Assembly (NCBI GenBank): GCA_009841225.1
Contig: VXMF01000012.1
Coordinates: 62,001-126,000, forward strand
Source: Terriglobia bacterium
Lineage (GTDB): Bacteria > Acidobacteriota > Terriglobia > Bryobacterales > UBA6623
Direction: 5' to 3'
Length of the DNA: 64,000 bases
Below, piece by piece: positions 8,311 to 17,653 of this stretch. The translations under genes and the position numbers were made by a program. The stretch's first letter is position 1, and each line of letters opens with the position of its first letter. The notes beneath the pieces are model-generated. The model was given only the letters and a program-made list of their open reading frames with translations. It had not been told where the DNA came from and ran no database searches.

Positions 8311-10011
8311 TCAGCGTGATGCCTTGCTGCCGGCTGCGGGTTGCCGGATAACGACCAGGCCACTTGTTTGGCCGGAGACTGCCTGAGTGGACCCGTTGGG
8401 CCACCATACCTGCACGCGCTCGGCCCGACCGCTATCGCCGAGACCGAAGTGGAGGTCGTCTGCATTCGACGAAAGATAGCTCCCGGCGCTGGCTCGAAAT
8501 CCATGTTGCTCCCGCCCGTCCTCTGTGCGGACGCGAACTGAAGCCCCGATTGCATCGCGATTTAAGCCTGCTCCTTCGAGCCGGACCGTGATGCTGTGAC
8601 CTGCGTCTGATTGATTGCGCAGGATCAATGCCTCGCCATCGTTGACATTGACTACCGCATCTACCCTGCCGTCTCCGTCCAGATCGCCGAAGGCTACCCC
8701 TCTTGCAGCTAGGCGTCGCTCGAAGGCTGGGCCAGCCTTCGAGGAAACGTCGAAGAATCTACCGAACAGATTGCGTGCTAGCAGTATCGGTTCCTCGTGC
8801 GCGAGGGCCTCGTCTGAGTGCTCGATGTCATCCATCACATGGCCCTGCCCGACGAGCAGGTCTCGCCAGCCGTCGTTGTCGAAGTCGACGAGTCCCATAC
8901 CCCAGCCGGACCGCAGCTCCGAGAGCGCCGCAACCCCGCTTAGCTCGGATGCTGGCTCAAAGCGGTCGCCCAGATGCCGGTAGAGCCAATATCCCTGTCG
9001 GCCGAGGGCATTCACCAGCAGATCGGGTCGCAGGTCACCATCGAAGTCTTGCCAGACCACGCCCATGCCGGCATAGTCGCGCCCCTCTGCGTCGTATGCA
9101 GCGCCGAGCCGGATCGCCACCTCCTCGAATCTCGCCCCGCGCTTGTTTAGAAAGAGCTGCTGTGGGTAAGAATCGTTCGCAACGAAGACATCGACCCAGC
9201 CATCGCCGTCGAAGTCGTTCAGGGCCACGCCAAGGCCCTTCCCGGGATGGTCTGCAATGCCCATCCGGACCGAGGCATCTTCAAAGCGCCCGTCGCCAAG
9301 GTTGCGGTATACCCTATGCGTGACCGGGCCGAATTCCCGTGGATGGCAGTACGAGAGTCGATCCGGCCGACCTTCCCCACAGGGTTTGCTGGCCCCGAAG
9401 CTCCATTCTAGGTATTGCGCCACGAAAAGGTCCAAGTGCCCGTCGTTGTCAAAATCGGCAAAGGCCGCACCTGCAGACCAGCCTCCGCCTCTGATGCCTG
9501 CGGCTGTAGACACCTCTGTAAACTTGCCGCTGCCATCGTTCCGGTAGAGAAGGTCCGGACCGAAGTTCGTTACGAACAGATCCGAGTCGCCGTCACCGTC
9601 GTAGTCGGCCACGGCGGCGCCCATGCCGTAGCCGCGGCCAGCTACACCTGCTGATCCGGTCACATCTTCGAACCGCCAATCTCCCAGATTCTTGTAGAGG
9701 CGATTCCAGAATCGCTCGGCAGCCTTCTCGGGGCCTTTGACCTCACTCACGTTCGACAGGTCGGCACCGTTGACGAAGTACAGGTCCCATAGCCCATCAC
9801 CGTCGTAGTCGATCAGAGCGACTCCGGCACCCATCGTCTCGACGAGGAACTTCGGTGGCTGCTTTGATGCGGCGTGGTGAAAAGCGACGCCGGACTCGCT
9901 AGAAACGTCCAGAAACCTCAGATCTGCGCCCAGAACGCATGGCAGGAGGCCGATCAGCGGCAGTCGCGGGAGCAACGCCGCGAACCAGTTGCTGAAGTCG
10001 GCAGAGTTCAC
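8311..10011 (-). CDS. CRTAC1-family FG-GAP repeat protein with ASPIC/UnbV C-terminal domain
   Basis: Exported protein of 566 aa. A hydrophobic leader of about 30 residues (GLLPCVLGA) is followed by at least seven Ca2+-binding FG-GAP/VCBS blades of the D-x-D-G-D-x-x-D type. Examples are DYDGDGLWDLY, DYDGDGDSDLF, DFDNDGHLDLF, DFDGDGWVDVF, DFDNDGWRDLL and DLDGDGRVDAV. They build a beta-propeller like those of integrin alpha and CRTAC1. Residues about 475-545 (AIGASVRVRTEDG through VQVWWPNG) match the ASPIC/UnbV domain that closes this family. The start is GTG 10011. The family is common in Acidobacteria and Planctomycetes; adhesion or glycan binding is likely but unproven. Confidence 0.9.
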   Translation of the reverse strand: MNSADFSNWFAALLPRLPLIGLLPCVLGADLRFLDVSSESGVAFHHAASKQPPKFLVETMGAGVALIDYDGDGLWDLYFVNGADLSNVSEVKGPEKAAERFWNRLYKNLGDWRFEDVTGSAGVAGRGYGMGAAVADYDGDGDSDLFVTNFGPDLLYRNDGSGKFTEVSTAAGIRGGGWSAGAAFADFDNDGHLDLFVAQYLEWSFGASKPCGEGRPDRLSYCHPREFGPVTHRVYRNLGDGRFEDASVRMGIADHPGKGLGVALNDFDGDGWVDVFVANDSYPQQLFLNKRGARFEEVAIRLGAAYDAEGRDYAGMGVVWQDFDGDLRPDLLVNALGRQGYWLYRHLGDRFEPASELSGVAALSELRSGWGMGLVDFDNDGWRDLLVGQGHVMDDIEHSDEALAHEEPILLARNLFGRFFDVSSKAGPAFERRLAARGVAFGDLDGDGRVDAVVNVNDGEALILRNQSDAGHSITVRLEGAGLNRDAIGASVRVRTEDGREQHGFRASAGSYLSSNADDLHFGLGDSGRAERVQVWWPNGSTQAVSGQTSGLVVIRQPAAGSKASR

Positions 10012-10305
10012 GGTGTCTGGACGTGATGGAGCTCGGACAAGGGTCTACGCAAGACCTGTCGCCGCGCCCGCAACATGGCGACGCTCAAGGCTGGTCAAGC
10101 TCGGGCTGCGAGATCGAGGCAAGCCGGCCCCAACGCTCAATGCTCGCCAATCCGACCTGAAAGCGCAAGCATGCAGGTGCCCAGCTCAGACTGTGTAGAT
10201 GCTTGCGTGGCGCTGGCAGCGCGTTGCCCAAGGTCGACGCTGGCATAGCCGCAGATCGATGATGGCTTAGACTGGATTCTTCGCGTTCGCGGAGCGTACT
10301 CGCCG

Positions 10306-11073
10306 ATGGATTGGGCATTGCGATGCGTGCGCGGCGGCTGCTTGGCGGCATTCGGGGCCGCGATGCTGTGTGTAGCGCCGTCCGTCCACGCAGCCGAGAC
10401 CTTGGTGGCAGTTGCAGCCAACTTCCGCGATGCCTGCACCGAGATCGGCCGAGCATTCGGTGAGACGACCGGTCACCGAGCGGTGTTCAGCTTCGGACCC
10501 ACAGGGCAGCTCTACGCGCAGATCGCGCAGGGGGCACCATACGACGTCTTTCTCGCGGCCGACCGAGCTAGAGTCGAACGCGCCCTAGCGGAGGGTCTCG
10601 CCGTCGAGGGCAGTAGGCAGACCTACGCCTCAGGCCGGCTGGTGCTCTTCAGCATGGACGCTTCCTTGGTAACCGGCCCTGAAACGCTCACAGGCGCGGG
10701 ATTCCAGAGATTGGCAGTTGCAGAGCCGGAGATCGCGCCGTACGGCTCCGCTGCGATCCAAGTGCTGCACGCCCTAGCCGTGCACGACCGGATCAAGGAT
10801 AGGCTCGTGCATGGACAGAGCGTGGCGCAGGCCTACCAGTTCGTCCACAGCTTCAATGCCGATCTCGGCTTGGTGGCTCTGTCTCAGGTCGTCTCGCACC
10901 AGAAGGGTTCGCGCTGGATCGTGCCGGAAGACCTGCACGAGCCAATCCTGCAGGATGCGGTCTTGTTGCGCCGCGGCACTGCCAATGCTGCAGCGAAGGC
11001 GTTTCTGGAATTCCTGCGCAGTCCCCAAGCGGATGAAGTGCGGACGCGCTTCGGCTACGGCTTGGCACGGTGA
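10306..11073 (+). CDS. modA: Molybdate ABC transporter, periplasmic binding protein
   Basis: Periplasmic molybdate/tungstate-binding protein of 255 aa. The signal peptide is cleaved near VHA-AE (about 28-30). The mature protein starts LVAVAANF, then has [13 protein letters not shown] and the family-typical [17 protein letters not shown] second-lobe region [14 protein letters not shown] follows, and the tail [13 protein letters not shown] is also typical of ModA. Its stop overlaps the modB start (GTGA). The 294 bp upstream has only short hairpins, and no riboswitch or ModE site could be identified. Confidence 0.93.
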   Translation: MDWALRCVRGGCLAAFGAAMLCVAPSVHAAETLVAVAANFRDACTEIGRAFGETTGHRAVFSFGPTGQLYAQIAQGAPYDVFLAADRARVERALAEGLAVEGSRQTYASGRLVLFSMDASLVTGPETLTGAGFQRLAVAEPEIAPYGSAAIQVLHALAVHDRIKDRLVHGQSVAQAYQFVHSFNADLGLVALSQVVSHQKGSRWIVPEDLHEPILQDAVLLRRGTANAAAKAFLEFLRSPQADEVRTRFGYGLAR

Positions 11074-11762
11074 GTGGCTTGACGGATCCGAATAGCCTCT
11101 GGCCGCCGATCTGGCTGACTCTCAAGCTGGCCAGTTGCTCCACAATCCTGCTGTTGCTGATCGGCACGCCGATCGCTTGGTGGCTGGCGCGCACACGCGC
11201 TCGCTGGAGGGAAGCGATCGCTGCTTTCGTCGCGCTACCGCTAGTCCTGCCTCCCACAGTCTTGGGCTTTTACTTGCTGATCGCGCTGGGCCCGGTCGGA
11301 CCAGGGGGCTGGTTGGCCGGGCTAGCCGGTGCGCGCACCCTCGCGTTCTCCTTCCTCGGGATCGTAATCGGCTCGGTGGTCTACTCGCTGCCGTTCGTTG
11401 TGCAGCCCATTCGCAACAGCTTCGAATCATCTGGAGACAGGCCGCTTGAAGTGGCGGCGACGCTCGGCGCAACGCCTTGGGATGCGTTCTGGTCCGTGGC
11501 CGTTCCGCTCGCGCGGCCGGGCTTCATTACCGGTGCTGTACTTGGCTTCGCGCACACGGTAGGGGAGTTCGGCGTGGTCTTGATGATTGGCGGCAACATT
11601 CCGGGAGAGACGAAGGTGCTCTCGATCGCAGTCTACGAGTTGGTTGAGACGCTGCGGTGGACCGAAGCGCACCTGCTGGCCGGCGGCATGCTCGTGTTCT
11701 CGTTCGCGGTGATCCTGTCGATGATGGTCCTGCAAAAGAGGATGGGAAGCGGGGGCGCATAG
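11070..11762 (+). CDS. modB: Molybdate ABC transporter permease
   Basis: Inner-membrane permease of 230 aa with about five hydrophobic segments, for example [17 protein letters not shown] and [19 protein letters not shown]. The binding-protein-dependent transport signature is in the second half: [25 protein letters not shown], the EAA loop that docks ModC. The start is GTG 11070, in a 4-bp GTGA overlap with modA. The end overlaps the modC GTG by one base (TAGTG). Confidence 0.93.
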   Translation: MSGLTDPNSLWPPIWLTLKLASCSTILLLLIGTPIAWWLARTRARWREAIAAFVALPLVLPPTVLGFYLLIALGPVGPGGWLAGLAGARTLAFSFLGIVIGSVVYSLPFVVQPIRNSFESSGDRPLEVAATLGATPWDAFWSVAVPLARPGFITGAVLGFAHTVGEFGVVLMIGGNIPGETKVLSIAVYELVETLRWTEAHLLAGGMLVFSFAVILSMMVLQKRMGSGGA

Positions 11763-12886
11763 TGCTGGACTCGGATTCCATCGAAGCGGCCTTCCGAGGG
11801 CAACTCGGCACCTTCCGCTTGGATGTCGAGTTCGTGGCGCCGCTGAGAGGCATCACCGCATTGTTCGGACCCTCGGGCTGCGGCAAGACTACCATCCTGC
11901 GCTGCCTAGCTGGCCTGCGGAGAATGCCGGGACGGCTCAGCGTGTCTGGGAAGACTTGGCAAGATGATTCTTCCGACGTATTTCTCCACCCCCACCAGCG
12001 TTCCGTGGGGTACGTATTCCAGGAGCCCAGCCTCTTTCCGCACCTCTCCGTGCGCGACAACCTGATGTATGGCTGGCTGCGGTCTTCTCGGGCAGGGTCG
12101 CATCCGGCTCTGGACTTCAGTGAGGTCGTGGAACTGATGGGTCTCGCATCCTTGCTAGACCGATCGCCGTCCGCTCTGTCGGGCGGGGAACGGCAGCGGG
12201 TTGCCATTGCCCGGGCCTTGCTCGCTCAGCCGCGGCTGCTGCTGATGGACGAGCCGCTGGCGGGCCTCGATCAAGTCGCCAAGGAGGAGATCCTGCTCTA
12301 CATCGAGACGCTGCACGAGAAGCTGTCGGTGCCGGTTCTCTATGTGAGCCACGATCTGCGCGAGGTCGCCCGGCTCGCTGACTCAATGATCGTGCTGTCG
12401 GCCGGGCGCAAAGTCTGCGACGGTCCGGTCCAGGAGATTCTAGAGCGCTTGGACCTGGATCCCGGTGACGGGGAGTTTGAAGCTGGCGTGATTCTGGAGG
12501 CTCGCGTGTCTGCTCACGACCCCGAGTTCCGCATGACTAGACTGGACCATCACGGCCAGCGAATCGTGATTCCCGGTATCGATCTGGCAGTCGGAGAGTA
12601 CATCCGCTTACGCATCCGCGCCCGCGATGTGGCACTGGCTGTGGCCAAGCCTTCCGCCATCAGTGTGCGCAACATCCTTGAAGGCACGGTATTGGATGCG
12701 GCGCAGGACCCGGACACGGCGTTCGCCGAGGTCTTGGTGGATGTCGGCGGCGGGCGTTTGCGCGCGAGAATTACCCGCGAGGCCCTTCAGGACTTGGGAT
12801 TGGTGGCGGGCAGTCCCGTCTATGCGTTGATCAAGAGCATTTCGTTCGATCGCCCTGTGATCGGGCGAGTCGCCCGCGTTACCTGA
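11762..12886 (+). CDS. modC: Molybdate ABC transporter ATP-binding protein
   Basis: ATPase of 374 aa from GTG 11762, which shares one base with the modB stop. The frame runs further upstream only through modB coding sequence. Walker A is GPSGCGKT (36-43), the Q-loop region is YVFQEPSLFPHLSV, the ABC signature is LSGGERQRVAIARAL and Walker B is LLLMDEPLAGLD, followed by the switch His in YVSHDLREV. The C-terminal third carries a TOBE/Mop-type molybdate-sensing domain (RNILEGTVL through VYALIKSISF), as in other ModC proteins. The tight modABC overlaps imply one transcript and coupled translation. Confidence 0.94.
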   Translation: MLDSDSIEAAFRGQLGTFRLDVEFVAPLRGITALFGPSGCGKTTILRCLAGLRRMPGRLSVSGKTWQDDSSDVFLHPHQRSVGYVFQEPSLFPHLSVRDNLMYGWLRSSRAGSHPALDFSEVVELMGLASLLDRSPSALSGGERQRVAIARALLAQPRLLLMDEPLAGLDQVAKEEILLYIETLHEKLSVPVLYVSHDLREVARLADSMIVLSAGRKVCDGPVQEILERLDLDPGDGEFEAGVILEARVSAHDPEFRMTRLDHHGQRIVIPGIDLAVGEYIRLRIRARDVALAVAKPSAISVRNILEGTVLDAAQDPDTAFAEVLVDVGGGRLRARITREALQDLGLVAGSPVYALIKSISFDRPVIGRVARVT

Positions 12887-12903
12887 ACCGGCGCGATGCG
12901 CGC

Positions 12904-14145
12904 TCAGTCTGCGCTGACTCGACTGAGCGCGGCCCGTGTCGCGTCAAGCTCTGCCTTGTGGCTCTGCTCGTAGTGCTGGCGCAGTAGGTCCTTGCCGTAG
13001 TCGTTCCCGTTGGGCGTGCGCGTCACCGAGTGGATGTGCTGCCGGGTAGGCCGGCGCGGCAGGTGGCGCAGGAAGATTGGGCGCTGGTGGTCGAATTCGA
13101 TCAGGATGACGGGGCTGTGGACACGGTAGTAGAAGGTGCTCTCCGGGCCGAATTCGCCGATCCAGGCGAAATAGGTCTGGCCTAGGTGCTGCTCCACCTC
13201 AGCCATCTTCACCTTGGCGTGACCATCGGACATGTTGCCGACATATTCCTCCACCAGAGCGAGAAGCAGTTCGCGCTGCTCCGAGCTGAGCTCGCTGGCC
13301 CGCAGCCCGGCATAATCCAGAACGACGTTGTCGCTGAACGCCTCGGCCGCTGCGTTGTTGCCGGTCTTGGTGGTGGCAAGCACTGCCTCGGCCCGTTGTT
13401 CGTCAGTTAGCGACTGCACGAGCTCGAGACCCCGCCGCTGCTCGTCCTGCATCACCGCCACGCCCTTGTACTTGCCGGAGTCGGCGATCACCGGCTCGGA
13501 ACCCATGAAGGTTGGCGTCATCACGACTTGGTCGCCCAACACGAAGTAGTTGACGATCAGGTGGTGGCCGTCAAGCTGCCAGCCCCACGGTTTGTCCTCG
13601 GACGGCTCGCCCATGAACGTGAAGTAGTAGAACCACTCGTCCAGTTCTTCGAAGTTGGAGGTGATCTCGCCCAGCGTGTAGTTCAAGCGCATGATGTCGC
13701 GGCTTCGTTGGAAGCCCTTCGCGCTTAGCCCGGCTCTCATCAGGGAGTAGGCAGCTTCGCGTTGCCCCTCGTCCAATTCCGTGAACGATACCCCCTGCCG
13801 GGGCAAGGAGTGCTGGTTCGCCCAGCGGCGCCACTCCGGGTCATCGACCGGGAATTGCGCCTGGCCGCGCTGCTCGTCAGTCAGGGCCGCCAAGAACGCT
13901 CGGGCGGCATCAAGCACAGGCTTGGTGGAGATTCCACTCGAGCGCACAGAAAAGAGTCCCGTTTGCACGCTTCCATTCGTGGTTGCACCGACGAACGGAT
14001 GGGCGAGCGCCGCTTGCTCCGCCTGGGCGAAACGGTTGCCAGCGTAGCGCCGCTGTGGCAGGGCGGTGGTGACCACTAGCCCGGTTGCCACTAGTGCTAC
14101 GAAGGCGGTCGCGAGGTGGAATCGACGTGAGCGAAGGAATGCCAT
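12904..14145 (-). CDS. DUF3500-family exported protein
   Basis: 413 aa with an N-terminal hydrophobic anchor or signal (HLATAFVALVATGLVVTTALP). The rest matches DUF3500. It has repeated LTDEQR-x-x-A segments, the core GWQLDGHHLIVNYFVLGDQVVMTPTFMGSEP, and a closing region with YFAWIGEF, FYYRVHSPVILIEFDHQ and HIHSVTRTPNGNDYG. The function is unknown. Conserved His and Asp residues in the DGHH and EFDHQ segments suggest an enzyme, but this is inference. It ends 18 bp from the end of modC (convergent). Confidence 0.88.
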   Translation of the reverse strand: MAFLRSRRFHLATAFVALVATGLVVTTALPQRRYAGNRFAQAEQAALAHPFVGATTNGSVQTGLFSVRSSGISTKPVLDAARAFLAALTDEQRGQAQFPVDDPEWRRWANQHSLPRQGVSFTELDEGQREAAYSLMRAGLSAKGFQRSRDIMRLNYTLGEITSNFEELDEWFYYFTFMGEPSEDKPWGWQLDGHHLIVNYFVLGDQVVMTPTFMGSEPVIADSGKYKGVAVMQDEQRRGLELVQSLTDEQRAEAVLATTKTGNNAAAEAFSDNVVLDYAGLRASELSSEQRELLLALVEEYVGNMSDGHAKVKMAEVEQHLGQTYFAWIGEFGPESTFYYRVHSPVILIEFDHQRPIFLRHLPRRPTRQHIHSVTRTPNGNDYGKDLLRQHYEQSHKAELDATRAALSRVSAD

Positions 14146-14386
14146 GATGCCCTACAACGATACAAGACCGTCCGCTGCATCGGTGCGGCGCGCCGGATAC
14201 TGCCGGTTAGGTTCCGTCCGGGCCAATAGCGTCGGCTGCACGCGATTCGCGACTGCCCCGGCATCCTCGTGCTAGATCGCGCAGGGCCGACAGGCACGTG
14301 CGCATACCGCTTTTGACCCGTGCGGTAAGGATGGTTTGCCGATTTCACGCTCCAACCCTAGGCTCACATTGCTAGGCTAAGGGATC

Positions 14387-15871
14387 GTGAGAGTCCTGAT
14401 TGCCACACTGTTCGCCTTTGCCATGCCTCTGGCTGCTGACCAGCGGCTCGGCGTGATCGAGTTTCCCAACAGCGGAAGTGCAGAGGCGCAGGATCACTTC
14501 TTGACCGGTGTCCTGCTCATGCACAACTTTGAGTATGACGACGCGGCCGCCGCCTTCCAGCGGGCACACGAGACGGACCCGAGTTTCGGGATGGCCTACT
14601 GGGGCGAGGCTTTGTCGCACTACCGCCCGGTTTGGGGCCGCGAGGACTTGGCCAAGGGACGCGATGCGCTGGCCGGTGTTGCAAAGGCGAAGCGGCTGAC
14701 GGAGCGAGAGCGCGGATACATCGACGCGGCCCGAATTGTGTTCGGAAAAGGCGAAAAGGAAGATCGCTGGCAGCAGTACTCCGATGCCATGGAGCAGCTG
14801 TATCGAGCACATCCAGATGACCGCGAGGCAGCTAGCTTCTATGCTGTGTCCCTGTTCGGAACGACAGGCAGGCAGCGGGACACCCGTACCTACATGCGGA
14901 TCGCGTCGATTGCTGAGGACGTCTATCTCGCGAATCCGGACCACCCGGGCGCCCTGCACTACCTGATCCACTCCTTCGATGATCCAGTCCACGCCCCTCT
15001 GGGGCTGCGCTATGCCCGCCGCTACTCCAAGGTCGCCTCGTCGGCGCCGCACGCCCAACACATGCCGACCCACATCTTCTTGGCGCTCGGGATGTGGGAG
15101 GAGTGCGTTTCGTCGAACATTGACTCTTGGGAGTCGTCCGAGGCTCGGGTCAAGCGCTTGGGTCTTGACAGCGATGATAGGGGCTACCACGCGCTGTGGT
15201 GGATGCAATACGGCTACCTGCAGATGGGCCGCTTCGACGAAGCGCGCCAGCGGCTAGCCGTCATCGAGCACGACGCCAAGGTTTCGGGCACCCGACTGGC
15301 CCGCGGCCATCACGCCTACATGCGTTCGCAGTTCTTGATCGATACCGAGCAGTGGGACTTGGACTTGATGCCGGTCGATGCGGACGGCATCGATGCTAGG
15401 GGATGGGGCTCTAACGCCTTGGCGGAGGGGATGCGCGCTGTCAACACTGGTGACACAGCGGCCGCCGAGCGCTGGCTCGCCAGGCTGCGCGACTATTCAT
15501 CCGAGCACGCCGATCGCTCGCGCTCGCTGCCGATCGTGGTGCTGGAGCTCGAAGGTCTGCTATTGCTCAAGAAGAAGCCGAAGGCCGCCTTGGAAAAGCT
15601 CCGAGAGGCGGCTGCGATGGAAGAGAAGACCGCATTTGGCTACGGCCCACCGTTTCCCGCCAAGCCCGCCTTCGAGTTGCTCGGCGACGCGTTGCTCGGC
15701 TTGGACCGGCCCGGGGAAGCGGCCCAAGCGTATCGGTCCTCACTGGATCGCGCCCCGCGGCGGGCACTGTCCCTGAAGGGGTTGCGCAAAGCTGCTTTGG
15801 CAACTGGAGATAGCGCGACCGTCGCACGAATGGACGCCGAACTCAGGGGATACGGGGAAGGGAAGTCGTGA
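14387..15871 (+). CDS. Exported TPR-repeat protein
   Basis: 494 aa with a short Sec signal (VRVLIATLFAFAMPLAAD). The body is alpha-solenoid: an N-terminal TPR (NFEYDDAAAAFQRAHETDP), then HPGALHYLIHSFDDPVHA and HAQHMPTHIFLALGMWEE. This His-rich block is characteristic of a bacterial tetratricopeptide family of unknown function. Further TPR-like helices close the protein (KPAFELLGDALLGLDRPGEA). The start is GTG 14387; the hydrophobic leader begins immediately. The upstream 240 bp holds two small inverted repeats (14305-14327 and 14357-14376). Partners unknown. Confidence 0.82.
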   Translation: MRVLIATLFAFAMPLAADQRLGVIEFPNSGSAEAQDHFLTGVLLMHNFEYDDAAAAFQRAHETDPSFGMAYWGEALSHYRPVWGREDLAKGRDALAGVAKAKRLTERERGYIDAARIVFGKGEKEDRWQQYSDAMEQLYRAHPDDREAASFYAVSLFGTTGRQRDTRTYMRIASIAEDVYLANPDHPGALHYLIHSFDDPVHAPLGLRYARRYSKVASSAPHAQHMPTHIFLALGMWEECVSSNIDSWESSEARVKRLGLDSDDRGYHALWWMQYGYLQMGRFDEARQRLAVIEHDAKVSGTRLARGHHAYMRSQFLIDTEQWDLDLMPVDADGIDARGWGSNALAEGMRAVNTGDTAAAERWLARLRDYSSEHADRSRSLPIVVLELEGLLLLKKKPKAALEKLREAAAMEEKTAFGYGPPFPAKPAFELLGDALLGLDRPGEAAQAYRSSLDRAPRRALSLKGLRKAALATGDSATVARMDAELRGYGEGKS

Positions 15872-15987
15872 CCGGGAAACTCGGTGACACGGCCGAGCCC
15901 GGAGGCGACTGTTCCGGCGATCGGCCGTGCGGGGCCCATCACCGACACACCGCGGACGGTGGAGCGGCTCACGGTAACTGATGACCG

Positions 15988-16215
15988 TTACCTCTGGCCC
16001 GCGAGTCTGAGAAACTCGTCTCGTGTCAAGCCGGCGTCGCGGATCAGCGCTCTCAAGAGACCGCGACCCAGCTCGCGGTGTTTCGGTACCGAGAGTCGCC
16101 GACCAGTTGGCCCGATCAGAATCATGTGGCTGCCCTCCGTCCGGTCGAGGGAGAATCCGATCCGCGCGACTATCTTCGTGAAGTCGTCTCCCGAGAGAAC
16201 AGGGAGCCGTGCCAC
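15988..16215 (-). CDS. HicA-type mRNA interferase toxin
   Basis: 75 aa, a full-length HicA with the dsRBD-like fold. It begins LPVLSGDDFTKIVARIGF, has the catalytic histidine H30 in GSHMIL, and continues LSVPKHRELGRGLLRALIRDAGL. Family members cleave mRNA and are neutralised by HicB. The start is GTG 16215, three nucleotides after the hicB stop. The order hicB-hicA is the reverse of the commonest arrangement. Confidence 0.88.
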   Translation of the reverse strand: MARLPVLSGDDFTKIVARIGFSLDRTEGSHMILIGPTGRRLSVPKHRELGRGLLRALIRDAGLTRDEFLRLAGQR

Positions 16216-16218
16216 GGT

Positions 16219-16773
16219 CTATGCCCGCACCTCGACGATCTGATACTCGGACGATGGGGGCAATGCGGCGCCGTGCTCTCGCAGACTCGCCACATAGCCT
16301 TTGATCGCTTCCCGGATGTTATCGAGCGCTTCTTTCCTCGTCCGTCCCTGACTGTGGCACCCGGGCAACGCCGGGCAACTCGCCACCTCCCAACCGTCTT
16401 CATCCGTCTGGAACACCACCAGCAGTCTGCGGACTTCGCCGTTGTCTTGGTTCGTGGCTCCGGGGTCGACAACCGAGGTGGGATCGGCATTCGCTCGATT
16501 CGAGGTTCCGGTGTCCCTAGGGGCAAGCGTTTGATCCTCGGAGATGTCGAAGCCGAGTCGCGTGAGGATCCGATGCGCGTCTTGTGCCGTGAAGCCGATT
16601 GATGGCAAGCCAGTGACTAGCCGAACGACTTGTTTGATCGGGAAGCGCCGTCCGTGGACTTCGAGGAAGTACTTGTTCCGGCCATCGATCGCGGTGGGCG
16701 ACACGCCCCGCGTAGCCCTGAGGATGTCGGCCGGCGTAATCGAGAGCGCCACGCCACGGAGCACGAAGTTCAT
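16219..16773 (-). CDS. HicB-type antitoxin with an extra N-terminal domain
   Basis: 184 aa from ATG 16773, which has an excellent Shine-Dalgarno (AAGGAGGA at 16781-16788, 7 nt away). The C-terminal part (about 115-170) is a HicB fold: LLVVFQTDEDGWEVASCPALPGCHSQG, then EALDNIREAIKGYVASL. Residues 1-80 form a separate domain (ADILRA, KYFLEVHGRRFPIKQVVRL, RILTRLGFDI). Its pattern 'Y-F-V-x-x-x-G-R-R-[YF]-P-x-K' is one I recall from N-termini of restriction-type and HNH nucleases, not from HicB. A polar linker (82-113) joins them. Ordinary HicB proteins are about 70-150 aa, so this is an unusual fusion. The C-terminus lacks an obvious HTH, so the N-domain may supply DNA binding. Confidence 0.85.
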   Translation of the reverse strand: MNFVLRGVALSITPADILRATRGVSPTAIDGRNKYFLEVHGRRFPIKQVVRLVTGLPSIGFTAQDAHRILTRLGFDISEDQTLAPRDTGTSNRANADPTSVVDPGATNQDNGEVRRLLVVFQTDEDGWEVASCPALPGCHSQGRTRKEALDNIREAIKGYVASLREHGAALPPSSEYQIVEVRA

Positions 16774-16780
16774 TTGGGCA

Positions 16781-16788
16781 TCCTCCTT
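16781..16788 (-). promoter_or_regulatory. Strong ribosome binding site of hicB
   Basis: AAGGAGGA on the minus strand, 7 nt before ATG 16773. It fixes the start of the HicB fusion and excludes the longer open frame reaching 16923. Confidence 0.8.
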
Positions 16789-16970
16789 CTTTCCGTTACT
16801 TTCAACTATTGTGCCATGCGGCAACAGCCAACCTCGTCCTGTCCAGTTCGCTCCGTCGCCGCAGTAAGGACGGCAGCGACGGGGTACCATGCTTGAGCGA
16901 TTCCGGCGCTTGGCGGGCTGCACGAACGGGGGCGCAAGCCTCCACGGCAGCGCTCTCTGAGGAAGCTAGC

Positions 16971-17495
16971 GTGAGGGAGTATTTCGAGTTCGTCAGCAGG
17001 ACTTGGGTTCTCAGTGCCACGCTGGCAACGGTACTGATTCTCGTTCTCTCGGTGTTCCCGGCTCTGCCCATCGGGGGTGAGATGCTCGACGTGAAAGCGG
17101 GATACACCTACCCGGAGGTTATCGCCGCGATGGAAAGCTACGGCGAGCAGGGGAGGCGGGTGTATGCATGGTCTAGCGGGATTCTGGACACATTGCTGCC
17201 GCTCGTCTATGTCAGCCTGCTGGCAGGATTCCTCTACCGGTTCCGACCAACGGAACGGCTTTGGAAGCTAGCGTACTTGCCTCTGGCAGCGGGCGCGCTG
17301 GATCTTGGCGAGAATGGCCTGATTATCTTCATGCTGACTCGGTATCCGGACGTGTCTTCCCACGAGGCGGCAGCGGCGTCGTTCGTCACCGCGTCGAAAG
17401 GGTATGCGATATCCGGCTGCTTGGTGCTGGCGGCCGCGTCGGCATCCACTACGGCGGTTCGCGCTCTCCGGCAGAGAATTGGCCGGGCCTCGTAG
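16971..17495 (+). CDS. Small integral membrane protein, function unknown
   Basis: 174 aa from GTG 16971, supported by GAGGAAG at 16959-16965. The open frame extends upstream, but that stretch is low-complexity and lacks a start signal. Four hydrophobic helices are visible: TLATVLILVLSVFPALPIG; LDTLLPLVYVSLLAGFLY; LAYLPLAAGALDLGENGLIIF; AISGCLVLAAASAST. The order is helix, a periplasmic or cytosolic loop of about 50 aa (VKAGYTYPEVIAAMESYGEQG), then three helices. The motif DLGENG inside helix 3 would be charged within the membrane. No family recognised. Divergent from hicBA across about 200 bp. Confidence 0.7.
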   Translation: MREYFEFVSRTWVLSATLATVLILVLSVFPALPIGGEMLDVKAGYTYPEVIAAMESYGEQGRRVYAWSSGILDTLLPLVYVSLLAGFLYRFRPTERLWKLAYLPLAAGALDLGENGLIIFMLTRYPDVSSHEAAAASFVTASKGYAISGCLVLAAASASTTAVRALRQRIGRAS

Positions 17496-17653
17496 GCGTC
17501 TGCCGAGCGGGGCGTCCCCGGAGTCAAAAGGGCCATCCACTCGGTCTTGCGACCACTTCGCATCGGCAGTTCGTTCACCACCTCGATCGCAAGCGCCGCA
17601 CGCGGCACTGTAGCGACCAGCTCTCCCGAGGGGTCCTGGAGCTCCGGTGTCAG

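Noticed and set aside
10012..10305. Possible molybdenum-cofactor riboswitch upstream of modA
   Set aside because: Only short GC hairpins such as GCGCT/AGCGC (10210-10222) were seen. No recognisable Moco motif could be built by eye.
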